Source: Nitrosococcus watsonii C-113
GTDB taxonomy: Bacteria; Pseudomonadota; Gammaproteobacteria; Nitrosococcales; Nitrosococcaceae
DNA: 64,000 nucleotides
Direction of reading: 5' to 3'
Assembly: GCF_000143085.1 (NCBI RefSeq)
Contig: NC_014315.1
Span: 1,239,001 to 1,303,000 of the forward strand
Shown: one piece after another, positions 55,784 through 64,000 of the stretch
How the letters are laid out: every line of letters starts with the position of its first letter
How positions within the stretch are numbered: the stretch's first letter is position 1
Notes under the pieces: generated by a model
Databases searched by the model: none
The model's input: only the letters and a program-made list of their open reading frames with translations
Told to the model about the DNA's origin: nothing
Translations under genes and position numbers: made by a program

Positions 55784-56554
55784 TTAAATGTTAGCGTTTG
55801 GTGCAGACGGCTCTAGGGACTGTAAGTAGGGTAAAATGCTATTATTAGCCTGCTGGATATCTTCCGGAAAATCAATTTCTATCCAGGGCAATCCGGTGAT
55901 ATCCTCGATCCCAAAACGCTCCGGCGTTGCTAGCAGCAAATCCCGCACGGCCTCTTCATGGGGTGCCTCTTGGTGTGCTTGATCGAGGTAGTGTTGGCAC
56001 CGGTCAGCGAGTCGGGAGGCCATTTCTTCCGCGAAGCGAAAGAAGCCTACCGACTCGCCTATTGTATCGTAGTGTAGTTCTGCTGGGATCTGTTTACGAA
56101 ATTCCACCAGAAGCCCCTTCCGAAGGCAGAGTTTGACCGGTTCTTCGCCAGGTTCGAAGTCGCGGTCAAGTAGAAAGCAATTGCTGTGGGGGGATTGCAG
56201 GAGGCGTTGCCCTAGGCGATAGTCATAGAGCACATCCGCATCCATTAATAAAATCTCTCCCCCGGCGCGGAGTTGATCCCGCAAGGACCATAAGCTGACG
56301 ATGCTGCCTGCATTAAAATCAGCATTATATACAGTTTGTGGGCGAGGGAGGAATGCCAGTCTATCGAGTGCTTGTTCCACCTGCTCAGCCTGATAGCCTA
56401 CCGCAATGGCGATATCTTGAACGCCTAACCGGGAAAGGATGAGAAGGTGGCGCTCAAGTAGGCTGTGGCCGCCGAATTCCAGCAAGCATTTGGGTTGGTT
56501 ATGGTGATTGGCAAGGCGTTTGCCGCGACCGGCGGCTAGAATAAGGGCGCGCAT
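55784..56554 (-). CDS. Stand-alone nucleotidyltransferase
   Basis: This 256-aa NTP-transferase of the sugar-nucleotide/CTP-phosphonate type has canonical motif [20 protein letters not shown] at residues 6-25 and [10 protein letters not shown] as the metal-binding aspartates. The tail has [12 protein letters not shown], found in phosphonate- and phosphocholine-type cytidylyltransferases. It may use CTP and 2-AEP or a related phosphonate or phosphate alcohol. It lies 22 bp after the hopanoid phosphorylase gene and 31 bp before the fused mutase, at the seam between the two pathways. Two nucleotidyltransferase domains in one operon need different substrates, or one has lost activity. Confidence 0.83.
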   Translation of the reverse strand: MRALILAAGRGKRLANHHNQPKCLLEFGGHSLLERHLLILSRLGVQDIAIAVGYQAEQVEQALDRLAFLPRPQTVYNADFNAGSIVSLWSLRDQLRAGGEILLMDADVLYDYRLGQRLLQSPHSNCFLLDRDFEPGEEPVKLCLRKGLLVEFRKQIPAELHYDTIGESVGFFRFAEEMASRLADRCQHYLDQAHQEAPHEEAVRDLLLATPERFGIEDITGLPWIEIDFPEDIQQANNSILPYLQSLEPSAPNANI

Positions 56555-56576
56555 GGTTTGCTAGCATTCACTCAAT

Positions 56577-57347
56577 TTATGGCGCCAGGAGAGTAGGGCC
56601 TATCCTTGCCACTACCGTCCGTAAAGTGGCCCTTGCAGCCTGAAAATACCTTGCAAGTTGCCATAAATCAAGCATTTCCCAGGGGCGCTTAAGCAGGTTT
56701 GCCAGCAAGGGGAATAGCTGTAACTGCCCTTTGCTATCCAGGGCCTTTAGAGCGGATGGGGGCAAGGCAGTTTGAGCCGGATCGGCTATCGCCCGGATCA
56801 CCAAAAATGGGACACCGGCGCTAGCTGCCGCTTTGCCCACGGCTGCGCTTTCCATATCCACCGCCACACAGCCTGTTTGCCGATAAAGGCGGGCTTTTTC
56901 CTCTGGCGAGGAGAGGATAGCTTCTGTGTGCTGGAGGGGTGCGCTGGATAAGAGTAATGTTCCTTCCAATCGCTCTAAAAGGGATTGCAGCCAGCAGGGA
57001 TCAGTGCCGTATTGCTCTCCATTGAGGAGGCGTACCTGCTCTGGTAGAAGCAACACTCCTGGTTTCAGGTGAGGCGCTAGGCCACCCGCGACTCCCCAGC
57101 TAATTAGCGCTTTGGCGCCTGTGGATAATAGGTTTTCGGCAGCCCGGTGGGCCCGTTCAGGACCGATACCGGAAAGCTGCAAATGAAGTGAGTCCGACAA
57201 AACAATCTTATCGCCAGGGCGCAGCCGCTGTTTGGCAAGGCAGCCGCCTTCCGCTGGTAAGGCGGCCACCACGCCGGTCCGCGTAGACGATAAGGGTAGC
57301 GCCACAGTCGTTTGGCGGACCGCTTTGCGAGCGTTTGTGATCAACAC
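56577..57347 (-). CDS. hpnG: Hopanoid-associated nucleoside phosphorylase
   Basis: This 256-aa phosphorylase-superfamily protein has GVAGGLAPHLKPG (about residue 86) and VDMESAAVGKAA (about 163), the phosphate- and base-contact motifs of the PNP/MTAN fold. HpnG removes adenine from adenosylhopane in the synthesis of extended (C35) bacteriohopanepolyols. The start is GTG; it overlaps the squalene-hopene cyclase stop by 7 bp, so the two are tightly coupled. HpnH, the radical-SAM partner that makes adenosylhopane, is not in this window. It is placed between the cyclase and the phosphonate genes. Confidence 0.85.
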   Translation of the reverse strand: MLITNARKAVRQTTVALPLSSTRTGVVAALPAEGGCLAKQRLRPGDKIVLSDSLHLQLSGIGPERAHRAAENLLSTGAKALISWGVAGGLAPHLKPGVLLLPEQVRLLNGEQYGTDPCWLQSLLERLEGTLLLSSAPLQHTEAILSSPEEKARLYRQTGCVAVDMESAAVGKAAASAGVPFLVIRAIADPAQTALPPSALKALDSKGQLQLFPLLANLLKRPWEMLDLWQLARYFQAARATLRTVVARIGPTLLAP

Positions 57348-59320
57348 TGCCGATTAAGATGGTTGCGATAGCGGGCGAGGGCCCACAGGGGGAAAATTTT
57401 ATCATAGCCATGGTATTTAAGATAAAACACTCGGGGAAATCCTGGCGCATTAAAGGCTGGATGGTCCCACAGCCCATCCTCTTGTTGAACCTGCAGGAGG
57501 TAGGTAATGCCTTTTTTAACGGCCTCGCTATTGGCTTCCCCTACGGCCATGAGGGCAAGCAGGGCCCAGGCGGTATGAACGGGTGTGCTTTCTTGATAGT
57601 GCCCCGCAAGTGAGCTGTCGAAGTACGAGTAGTTGTCTTCACCCCAGCCTCCATCTAAGCGTTGAACTTGTTTCAGCCACTCAACCGACTTCCGAATAAA
57701 TCCTTCTTGGGGGTCGATACCCGCCTGCTCCAAGGCGGTTAGGATGGACCAGGTTCCATAAATATAATTGGTGCCCCAACGGCCAAACCAGGAGCCATTA
57801 GGTTCTTGTTCCTGGCGCAGATAATCGAGGGCGCGCTGCAAGGGTTCTGCATATTGGGGGGCTTTTAGACGCCCTAGCAATACGATGCAGCGGGCAGTAA
57901 CATCAGCAGTGGGAGGATCGAGCAGCGCCCCATGATCGGCAAAGGGGATTTCATTTAGATAATAATGGGTATTATCTGCTTCGAAAGCAGCAAATCCGCC
58001 ATTGCGAGATTGCATCCCGCAGAGCCAATCGCTGGCTCGCCCTATAGCTTCCCCGTAGTGCTCCGGGGTTGCGGCTTGATCCATGGCCCAGGCTACGAGA
58101 GCTGTATCGTCGAGATCAGGGTAGTAACTATTATTATACTGAAAGGCCCAGCCACCGCCTTTAAGGTGAGGGTGTTGCTCCTGCCAATCTCCAGGCTGTT
58201 CCAGAATTTGCCGTTCCTTGAGCCAATCGAGGGCGCGGATGACCGGTGCCGTGGTGTGCCCGCCCTCGGTTTCCTGGAGGGCCAGAGCAGCTAAACCCGT
58301 ATCCCAAACCGGTGACAGGCAGGGCTGACAGGAAGCGGAACTCTGCTCTTCTATCACCAGATTCTGAAGTGCTTTTTTAGCCTGAACCCGCCTCGGATGA
58401 TCCGGGCTATAACCCAGCAGAATCAAAGCCTCATGGGCATTGACCATGGCGGGGAAAATTCCCCCGAGACCATCTTCTCCGTTTAAGCGTGCGGTAAACC
58501 AGGTTTCCGCTTTTTTGAGGGCGCGGCGCCTAAGCATCGATGGAATCAATGGCTCCAGCAGGCGGGCCGTGCGTTCCACCGAAAGTAAAATTTTGTTGAG
58601 GCGGGAGCGTACCGGAAAATAGTGACGTTCCTGCTCCGGTGGAACAGTGAATAACTCTTGGACATGCACATTCCGGGGGTTTTGGGCCTGCGCCTTAAGG
58701 CTGTAAAGAATAGCCAGGGGAACCATAACTGTCCGCGACCAATAGGAGACTTTACTCAAATGGAAAGGGAACCAACGGGGCAGGAGCATGATTTCCACGG
58801 GAATGAAAGGAACTCCACGCCAGGGAATCTGGTTAAACATAGCCAAGGCAAGGCGGGTGAAAACGTTCGCGCGGGCGCCGCCACCCTGGGCGAGAATGGC
58901 TTCGCGGGCCCGGCGCATGTGGGGCGCATTGGGATCATCCCCGGCCAATTTTAGGGCGTAGTAGACTTTTACTGAACAGCTAATGTCCAAGTCGCCCCCT
59001 TCGTACAGGGGCCAGCCCCCATGGCTGGCTTGCTTGGCGCGCAAGCGAGCGGCGAGTTTACGCTCGATTTCCAGTTCCAGTTCGCCCGTGAAGTGAGTCC
59101 AAAGAATATACTCAGCAGGGATGGTGCAGTCTGCTTCCAGTATAAAGCACCAATGGCCATCTGCCTGCTGGAGTTTGAGTAAAGCATCCCGGGCAGCGGT
59201 GATGGCTCCACCGAGCTCTCTAGGGCGAGTATCTTGGTGTAAGGTTTCAGTGGCTGGTGCGGCGGTGGCAATATCTATGGCGCCGGCTGATTCCGGAGCT
59301 TGTCGAAGTGCGCGGGTCAT
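57341..59320 (-). CDS. shc: Squalene-hopene cyclase
   Basis: This 659-aa membrane-associated cyclase converts squalene to hopene/hopanol. The catalytic acid motif is DLDD (DxDD, about 404-407) in YPDLDDTALVAWAMD. Several QW repeats are visible (QxDGHW near residue 53, QQEDGLWDHPAF near the C-terminus, and repeats such as QRLDGGWGEDNY). The length is in the normal range. ATG start at 59320, 36 bp after the squalene synthase stop. The family's second-half motif GTxGDFxxG-like stretch (PNGSWFGRWGTNYIYGTW) is typical. Confidence 0.95.
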   Translation of the reverse strand: MTRALRQAPESAGAIDIATAAPATETLHQDTRPRELGGAITAARDALLKLQQADGHWCFILEADCTIPAEYILWTHFTGELELEIERKLAARLRAKQASHGGWPLYEGGDLDISCSVKVYYALKLAGDDPNAPHMRRAREAILAQGGGARANVFTRLALAMFNQIPWRGVPFIPVEIMLLPRWFPFHLSKVSYWSRTVMVPLAILYSLKAQAQNPRNVHVQELFTVPPEQERHYFPVRSRLNKILLSVERTARLLEPLIPSMLRRRALKKAETWFTARLNGEDGLGGIFPAMVNAHEALILLGYSPDHPRRVQAKKALQNLVIEEQSSASCQPCLSPVWDTGLAALALQETEGGHTTAPVIRALDWLKERQILEQPGDWQEQHPHLKGGGWAFQYNNSYYPDLDDTALVAWAMDQAATPEHYGEAIGRASDWLCGMQSRNGGFAAFEADNTHYYLNEIPFADHGALLDPPTADVTARCIVLLGRLKAPQYAEPLQRALDYLRQEQEPNGSWFGRWGTNYIYGTWSILTALEQAGIDPQEGFIRKSVEWLKQVQRLDGGWGEDNYSYFDSSLAGHYQESTPVHTAWALLALMAVGEANSEAVKKGITYLLQVQQEDGLWDHPAFNAPGFPRVFYLKYHGYDKIFPLWALARYRNHLNRQC

Positions 59321-59356
59321 AATGCGATCCCCTTGGGTTTATTAATTCCATCAAGC

Positions 59357-60457
59357 CTATTTCTCTGATGACGCTTGCGGCGCAGATATTTGTTTACTGT
59401 CGTTGCTATTTGCCTCTAGTGGTATAAAAGGCACACCTTTTGCCGCAAGTTTAAATAGGAATGTTAATACCTTATCGTGATTTGCTGCAACACTTGTTAA
59501 GAGTATTGTTGCTTTTACGCTACGACGGGAGATCTTGACTTCCCGGCTAGCTGAAAAATTCCGGCGCCGATGGAGCTTGCGTAATGTCAGCATGGCAAGG
59601 CCAATAGCCCACAGACAAAAACGTCGGATACCTCCTTCTTCTGGAGGAATGAGTAGAGTATAGGTTAAGGCGTTGCGGAGATGGGCATGGGTAATGCCAA
59701 TGAGGTGTTGGAGGCCATCGCCAAAGGTGGATTGATAGTGGCCGGGTTGAAGGTTATCCAAATTAAAGCCCGCTTGTTCGAAGATAGTGCGGGGCAACCA
59801 GCAGATTCGCCTTTTTCGATCATCCCAGATGTCCTTGAGAATATTGGTCATTTGCAAACCTTGGCCAAAAGAGACCATGAGATTGCGCAGGGCTTCGCGG
59901 TTGCGGTTGATCCCAGGAGAGTAATCGCAAAAAAGCTCCGTCAGCATTTCGCCGACGACGCCGGCGACAAAGTAGCAATATCGGTCCATAGCCTCCATAT
60001 CGGCTAGACCCCGTAAGCTGGCGGTATTCTGAAAGTGAGGCATACCGTCGCACATAATGCGCACGCAGCGTTCTAGGGCTGCGCGTTGGCGGGAATTGAA
60101 GCTGTGGGTAATGCGGATAATCCGCGGCGTATTTCGAATGAGTTCCCGTTCGGCGGCTAGGGTATGCTCTGATAGTAAAGGGTAGAGGGCGTGGGCAAAA
60201 GCCTCAGCCGAGGATTGCCCTGCGACTACCGTAACGAAGTCGTTGGAAAAGTTTTTTTTCTGGGTGGTGCTGAGGGTGGGTTCATCCTCAATGGTATCGG
60301 CTATGCGGCACAGGAGATAGCCATTAGCTACCACCTCTTGCAAGGGGGAAGGGAGCTGGGGAATAGTAAGGGCAAAGGTACGGGAGACGCCAGGAAGAAT
60401 ATAATCCTGGTAGTTTTTGTCGGTTGAATCGTAACTAATATGATAAGAGCCCATCAT
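59357..60457 (-). CDS. Squalene synthase (eukaryote-like)
   Basis: This 366-aa enzyme of the trans-isoprenyl-diphosphate head-to-head class has first aspartate motif DTIEDE (54-59) and second motif MTNILKDIWDDRKRR (about 200-214), with GVSRTFALTIPQLP near the N-terminus. These features match farnesyl-diphosphate farnesyltransferase of eukaryotes and of hopanoid-making methanotroph-type gammaproteobacteria, and not the HpnC/D/E route. A C-terminal hydrophobic stretch may anchor it to the membrane. It makes squalene from two farnesyl diphosphates and supplies the cyclase downstream. It is the first gene of the seven-gene block; I see no clear ribosome site before its ATG-ATG start. Confidence 0.88.
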   Translation of the reverse strand: MMGSYHISYDSTDKNYQDYILPGVSRTFALTIPQLPSPLQEVVANGYLLCRIADTIEDEPTLSTTQKKNFSNDFVTVVAGQSSAEAFAHALYPLLSEHTLAAERELIRNTPRIIRITHSFNSRQRAALERCVRIMCDGMPHFQNTASLRGLADMEAMDRYCYFVAGVVGEMLTELFCDYSPGINRNREALRNLMVSFGQGLQMTNILKDIWDDRKRRICWLPRTIFEQAGFNLDNLQPGHYQSTFGDGLQHLIGITHAHLRNALTYTLLIPPEEGGIRRFCLWAIGLAMLTLRKLHRRRNFSASREVKISRRSVKATILLTSVAANHDKVLTFLFKLAAKGVPFIPLEANSNDSKQISAPQASSEK

Positions 60458-60691
60458 TTTGGCAAGGAGGCGCTGTTATTTTCCTGATTGTTATTGAGAA
60501 ATGTGGTTGCGTGTTCCGAAACTTAATATTACCGGAATGGCAAGGGTAAGTCTCCATGGAGGGTATAATTTAAAGAAAAAAGATATTTTTTCTTCCGGGG
60601 CTTTCCAGAGATATTATACGATGTTTTTTCTCAACCATGATAAGCGGCTGCAGCGGCGTAGAAGCATTAAAGTGCGAGGGATAGGGTGTAA

Positions 60692-60707
60692 CCTCGGTAT
60701 GCCGAGG
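60692..60707 (+). repeat. Small GC hairpin upstream of a membrane-protein gene
   Basis: CCTCGG-TATG-CCGAGG forms a perfect 6-bp stem with a tetraloop. It is 30 bp upstream of the ATG at 60737, within the 279-bp divergent region between squalene synthase and this gene, and could affect translation or act as an operator. Confidence 0.45.
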
Positions 60708-60736
60708 GGTCCTAGCCTGATAGAGGCGATGATTGG

Positions 60737-61645
60737 ATGACTGCTATTAAGAAGCGCCGCCGAAAACCAAATGGCGGCCAGCCAGAGAGATCTGCTGGAA
60801 AGGCGGTAGCCGATCAGCGGGTTTTCCTAAAAAAGCTGGCTTTAACTACGTTGCTTCTAGGTTTGGTGGCTTTAGCCTGGTTGGGTACCCTCAGCCAATA
60901 TGGGGAGGATTATATTGACCGAGTCTTTACACAGGCGCTGACTACATTTGCGGTAGCGCGGGCCTTGAATGGCGTAATTTCCGTGGCCCAGGGCACTAAA
61001 TTGGCTGTTGAGCCGGCAGGCGTGGGAGCGAATTTTGCCCTGGGGGAAGTGCTCGATCCCATCAATGATCTTATCGAGCGTTTTTCCTGGGTTATGCTGG
61101 CTAGCACCACTGCCTTGGGTCTGCAAAAGCTGTTGCTGGAGATGGCAGGTTGGTGGGGAATACGCATTTTTCTGTTGGGCTCAACACTATTGTTTATGGT
61201 CTGCATGTGGTGGCCATCCCGTATTTATGGGCAATTTTCTCCCTGGGTGACGCAATTATTACTGACAGCCTTGCTCCTTAATTTCGCCGTGCCTACGGTG
61301 ACTTTTTTTAGTGACCAGGTATTTGAGGATTTTATTAGGGAAAAGCAGCAAATCTCGATGAATGCACTAGAGCAGGAGAGTCAGGAGTTCAAACGAATTG
61401 AGGAGTCGTTGCCAACTGAGAAAGCTCGGATAAAGGAGCAGACCTGGCGGGAGAAATTATCCCAGTTAATGGGAGGCATGCGGGAATCCTTGGATTTCGA
61501 GGCGGAGATTCAACGGTTAAAGGTAAAATCGGAGGAAATTGCCGAGCATGTGATTGCTTTGATTGTGGTGTTTGTTTTACAGACGATTATTCTTCCCTTG
61601 CTGCTAATTTGGCTATTACTGCGGGCTATCAGAATAATCCAATGA
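60737..61645 (+). CDS. Membrane protein of unknown function with coiled-coil
   Basis: I do not recognise this 302-aa protein. It has a basic N-terminus, a first helix (about 30-50), a second hydrophobic stretch (about 118-158 and 168-190), a long charged helical segment rich in Glu/Gln/Arg (about 200-268) likely to be a coiled-coil, and a final hydrophobic helix (about 275-295). It has no catalytic motif. It is divergent from the hopanoid-phosphonate block with 279 bp between starts, so a shared promoter region exists. A role in the envelope is plausible, but no partner can be named. Confidence 0.7.
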   Translation: MTAIKKRRRKPNGGQPERSAGKAVADQRVFLKKLALTTLLLGLVALAWLGTLSQYGEDYIDRVFTQALTTFAVARALNGVISVAQGTKLAVEPAGVGANFALGEVLDPINDLIERFSWVMLASTTALGLQKLLLEMAGWWGIRIFLLGSTLLFMVCMWWPSRIYGQFSPWVTQLLLTALLLNFAVPTVTFFSDQVFEDFIREKQQISMNALEQESQEFKRIEESLPTEKARIKEQTWREKLSQLMGGMRESLDFEAEIQRLKVKSEEIAEHVIALIVVFVLQTIILPLLLIWLLLRAIRIIQ

Positions 61646-61701
61646 GCTTGCCACAAATCAGTCTTGCCTCCGGGACATACAGAGCAAGCCTGTTTAGGTG
61701 A

Positions 61702-61726
61702 GCCAGGAGAGGAAACCTCCCCTGGC
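61702..61726. terminator. Hairpin between convergent genes
   Basis: GCCAGG-A-GAGG and CCTC-C-CCTGGC pair around AAA with one mismatch. It lies in the 97-bp gap between the unknown membrane-protein gene and the convergent peroxiredoxin gene, where a bidirectional terminator is expected. No T-run follows, so the call is tentative. Confidence 0.45.
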
Positions 61727-61742
61727 CCGATATAGTCGAGGC

Positions 61743-62315
61743 TTAGCCAACAAATGCGCGGCGGGGCTCGGATACTTCCGTTGTCTCCTCTCCCTTAAGG
61801 GCGGCTAGCATGGTATCAGCATCGGAAACCTGGAAGGGATCGGTGGGGCAGTTATCGGAGAAATCAGGCTCCACGAATAATTCTTCAATCTTTCCATCAT
61901 CTACCAGCATGGAGTAACGCCAGGCACGCATGCCAAAGCCAAGGTTGCTCTTATCTACCAGCATCCCCATCTTGCGGGTAAATTCGCCATTGCCATCAGG
62001 CAGCATTTTAACTTTTTTCGCTTCGATATGGCGGCTCCATTGGAACATGACAAAGGCATCATTCACCGAGAGGCAATAAATTTCATCTATCCCCATGGCC
62101 TTGAATTCATCATAAAGTTCTTCATAACGAGGCAAGTGGTTAGATGAGCAAGTTGGCGTGAAGGCCCCGGGTAGGGAGAAAACAATTACCTTCTTGCCGG
62201 TAAAAATTTCCTTGCTGGTGATATCCTGCCAGCGGTAAGGATTGGAGCCTTCGATGGATTCATCTCTGACCCGGGTTTTAAAGGTGGCGTCGGGAGCATA
62301 TTCAATTCTGTGCAT
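61743..62315 (-). CDS. Prx5-like peroxiredoxin
   Basis: This 190-aa peroxiredoxin has peroxidatic Cys56 in [14 protein letters not shown], the signature of the Prx5 branch. A possible resolving Cys lies at about residue 82 ([11 protein letters not shown]) and a second in DNCPTDPF. It is somewhat longer than bare Prx5 (about 160 aa) because of a C-terminal tail; no fused glutaredoxin domain is present. ATG start at 62315 with an AGGAGAG ribosome site. Reduces peroxides with glutathione/glutaredoxin or thioredoxin in related proteins. Confidence 0.88.
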   Translation of the reverse strand: MHRIEYAPDATFKTRVRDESIEGSNPYRWQDITSKEIFTGKKVIVFSLPGAFTPTCSSNHLPRYEELYDEFKAMGIDEIYCLSVNDAFVMFQWSRHIEAKKVKMLPDGNGEFTRKMGMLVDKSNLGFGMRAWRYSMLVDDGKIEELFVEPDFSDNCPTDPFQVSDADTMLAALKGEETTEVSEPRRAFVG

Positions 62316-62652
62316 GTTCTACTCTCCTTAGATGCGTGGTGCTTGAATAAATCACCTGCGATGCCTTTTAGGCGTAATAGCGACGGCATCCAGATGAATG
62401 AGCGATTTTCTTTTAAGACAGTTAAATATCTTAATTAACCATAGCTCATGAGATACTTTCCAGCAAATCTTAGACGAAAAGCAAGGGAAAGGGTGATGTT
62501 GCCTTTCCTCAAGTTACGCTACTTGATAAAAATAGTTCTATTGAGGGGCGGACTCTGTGCCTCTGCTATCCGCTATCTTAATTTTAAGGAGCAGGCTATT
62601 GGGTAATTTAAAAAGGCGGCGATTCGTTAGGGTGAAATGCCTGCTGGGTCTT
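62316..62652. other. 337-bp intergenic region
   Basis: It holds the promoter of the peroxiredoxin gene. I see no gene, terminator, or known RNA. AT content is high in the first 100 bases. Confidence 0.5.
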
Positions 62653-63225
62653 CTACCACCAAAACCCATAGGGCCAACCGTAATAGCCATAGAAATTGCC
62701 ATAAAAATAGGGGTAAGGTCCGTAGAACCAAGGGCTATTGTAGTAGCGTCCATAATCGTAATAATCGGAGCGGGGCTGCCAGAGATAGGATGACTCCACG
62801 GTAATGACTGGAAATTGGTAAGGAAATTCACCGATAGGGTGGGTCTCTACCCCGCTCACAGTACCAAAGATCGTCAAGTCCTGCTTGACGCTGTAGATGG
62901 CTGGATCAAGAAACTCCTTGAATCTAGCGATGAAGCGTCCCTCGCTTTGACTATAATCCTTGGGTCGCCCCTCGCTATCGAGTTGATGGGAAACCACCTC
63001 AATGGAAGTTTCGGATTTGCCGTTCTTGATGGCGGCAATGGTACCGCCCCATCGCACCTGGGTTTCCATATAATGGTTTACATCGGCACGAACTTCCGCC
63101 ACGCTTGGGTTTTCCGGAGGGGGAATGCGAATGACCACCGGTACCTGGCTTGCGCAGCCGATCTCCAATAGTCCCACAAAGACTATTCCTATTTTCCAGT
63201 TTAGAAGCATCTTTCGAATCAACAT
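62653..63225 (-). CDS. Slp-family outer-membrane lipoprotein
   Basis: This protein of about 190 aa has a signal peptide and lipobox LLEIGC, so it is a lipid-anchored envelope protein. The Slp-type domain shows VRWGGTIAAIKNGKSETSIEVV, a pattern shared by Slp/YeaY starvation lipoproteins. The C-terminal 40 residues are strikingly rich in Tyr, Phe, Gly and Pro (many YGYY/PYF repeats) and end GFWW; this tail is absent from E. coli Slp. The ATG at 63225 is preferred over a GTG at 63234, because GGTGAAG precedes it. Transcribed alone. Confidence 0.82.
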   Translation of the reverse strand: MLIRKMLLNWKIGIVFVGLLEIGCASQVPVVIRIPPPENPSVAEVRADVNHYMETQVRWGGTIAAIKNGKSETSIEVVSHQLDSEGRPKDYSQSEGRFIARFKEFLDPAIYSVKQDLTIFGTVSGVETHPIGEFPYQFPVITVESSYLWQPRSDYYDYGRYYNSPWFYGPYPYFYGNFYGYYGWPYGFWW

Positions 63226-63362
63226 GATCTTCACCCAAGCCTATAAAAATAGTCTGCCTTGTATAAAAATAGACTATTTATGAAGCCGCATACATAGTCG
63301 GAAGCGGAAGATGTTTTACCCAAAAAAAGGAAGACCTTCGCTGAGATGGCTCCGCTTAGATA

Positions 63363-64000
63363 TTAATCCCTATCGCGCCATTGGCGGCGGTTGATGGCAT
63401 AGCCGGTTATCTGGCCAATGAAGGGCAATCGCAGCATTCCCGGCAGCCAGGCACAGTGGCGGAGGTCACGAAAAGTATGGATACCAATGTCCATAGTTTT
63501 ATGGCCTGCACGGGGTTGATCGCGATAGGTGCCAAGTAGCCGATCCCACCAGGGCAGGTTGAAGCCAAAATTGGAGTTGGTTTCATCGTCTTCTATGGAA
63601 TGATGTACTCGGTGCATATCGGGGGTCACCAAAAACCAACGTAGTATTCTATCCAACTGGGTAGGGAGATATACATTACTATGGTTAAACATGGAAGTGG
63701 CATTCAGCAGAATTTCGAAGATGATGACGGCTGCCACGGGTGGCCCTAGTACCGCAATGGCGGTAAATTTGATCCCCATAGACAGCACTATTTCCAGGGG
63801 ATGGAAACGGACCCCCGTGGTCAGATCAAAGTCGAGATCGGCATGATGGACTCGGTGGAGTCGCCACAGGGCCGGTACGGCATGGAACATGACATGCTGA
63901 AGCCAAATAGTAAAGTCCAGTATCAGCACCGAAAGGGCAGCAGCCAACCAAAGTGGGAGTGGATAGATATTGAACAGACCCCAATTCTGTTCGGAAGCAA
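63363..64000 (-). CDS. Sterol desaturase/fatty acid hydroxylase family protein (partial)
   Basis: The reading frame stays open to the right edge of the window, so the 5' end is missing. At least 212 residues are visible. Histidine motifs of the di-iron membrane hydroxylases are present: HVMFH, HRVHH and HRVHHS, with hydrophobic stretches between. Family members hydroxylate or desaturate sterols, fatty acids, ceramides or carotenoids. Near a hopanoid gene set, a lipid substrate is likely, but the hopanoid block is separated by three unrelated genes and the link is only by distance. Confidence 0.85.
   Translation of the reverse strand, partial: ASEQNWGLFNIYPLPLWLAAALSVLILDFTIWLQHVMFHAVPALWRLHRVHHADLDFDLTTGVRFHPLEIVLSMGIKFTAIAVLGPPVAAVIIFEILLNATSMFNHSNVYLPTQLDRILRWFLVTPDMHRVHHSIEDDETNSNFGFNLPWWDRLLGTYRDQPRAGHKTMDIGIHTFRDLRHCAWLPGMLRLPFIGQITGYAINRRQWRDRD

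Noticed and set aside
62557-62793. Plus-strand 78-aa hydrophobic frame
   Set aside because: It is the reverse complement of the Slp-type gene tail; the repetitive Tyr/Gly codons create the Ile/Val-rich shadow.

Overview
The window reads as chromosomal DNA of a gammaproteobacterium. Family-level clues point to the Chromatiales, close to Nitrosococcus-like bacteria: hopanoid genes with a eukaryote-like squalene synthase, a gammaproteobacterial relA/hrpA/tex/pepN set, cysJI, and a PEP-CTERM surface protein. The organism is inferred from gene content only. Both edges cut genes: a multidomain cyclic-di-GMP protein on the left and a fatty-acid-hydroxylase/sterol-desaturase protein on the right. I see no tRNA, rRNA or CRISPR array.

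Layout. 1-6.3 kb: the c-di-GMP sensor protein, an FtsX-type ABC transporter and a guanine-deaminase-like enzyme. 6.5-13.4 kb: a tripartite RND efflux operon (pump, adaptor with an extra C-terminal domain, outer-membrane channel) with a perfect 20-bp hairpin inside it and a palindrome upstream. 13.7-14.2 kb: a MauE/DoxX-type redox membrane protein. 14.2-22.6 kb: a long Mrp/Mbh-type cation-proton antiporter operon (E, F, G, A' pieces, B, C and three D-like subunits), split between E and F by a decayed IS200/IS605-type element carrying a frameshifted tnpB. 22.8-29.3 kb: a universal stress protein, the PEP-CTERM protein, an MFS-like permease, an unknown membrane protein and a YajD-like HNH protein. 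29.4-39.3 kb: YchJ, RelA, HrpA, a gene-poor stretch with a 23-bp perfect hairpin, and Tex. 39.5-45.3 kb: a DUF2024 protein, assimilatory sulfite reductase cysJI, a 1-Cys peroxiredoxin and an M48 metalloprotease lipoprotein.

45.4-48.95 kb is an accessory, partly decayed island. It holds a ptsP 3' remnant with an in-frame stop, a truncated unknown ORF, a membrane-anchored nSTAND-type NTPase whose N-terminal membrane module lies in another frame and whose C-terminus carries a 120-bp tandem repeat, and about 260 bp that folds as a highly structured RNA rich in tetraloop hairpins. The RNA resembles a stand-alone HEARO/omega RNA without its IscB gene.

After pepN comes the most interesting block, 51.8-60.5 kb: seven genes on one strand with gaps of at most 36 bp or short overlaps. 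Squalene synthase, squalene-hopene cyclase and a hopanoid-type nucleoside phosphorylase are followed directly by a nucleotidyltransferase, a PEP mutase-nucleotidyltransferase fusion, phosphonopyruvate decarboxylase and 2-aminoethylphosphonate transaminase. The order suggests that hopanoid synthesis and activated 2-aminoethylphosphonate synthesis are co-expressed, possibly to build a phosphonate-bearing hopanoid or a co-regulated phosphonolipid. That product is inference. The right end holds an unknown coiled-coil membrane protein, a Prx5-like peroxiredoxin, a Slp-type lipoprotein and the partial sterol-desaturase-family protein.
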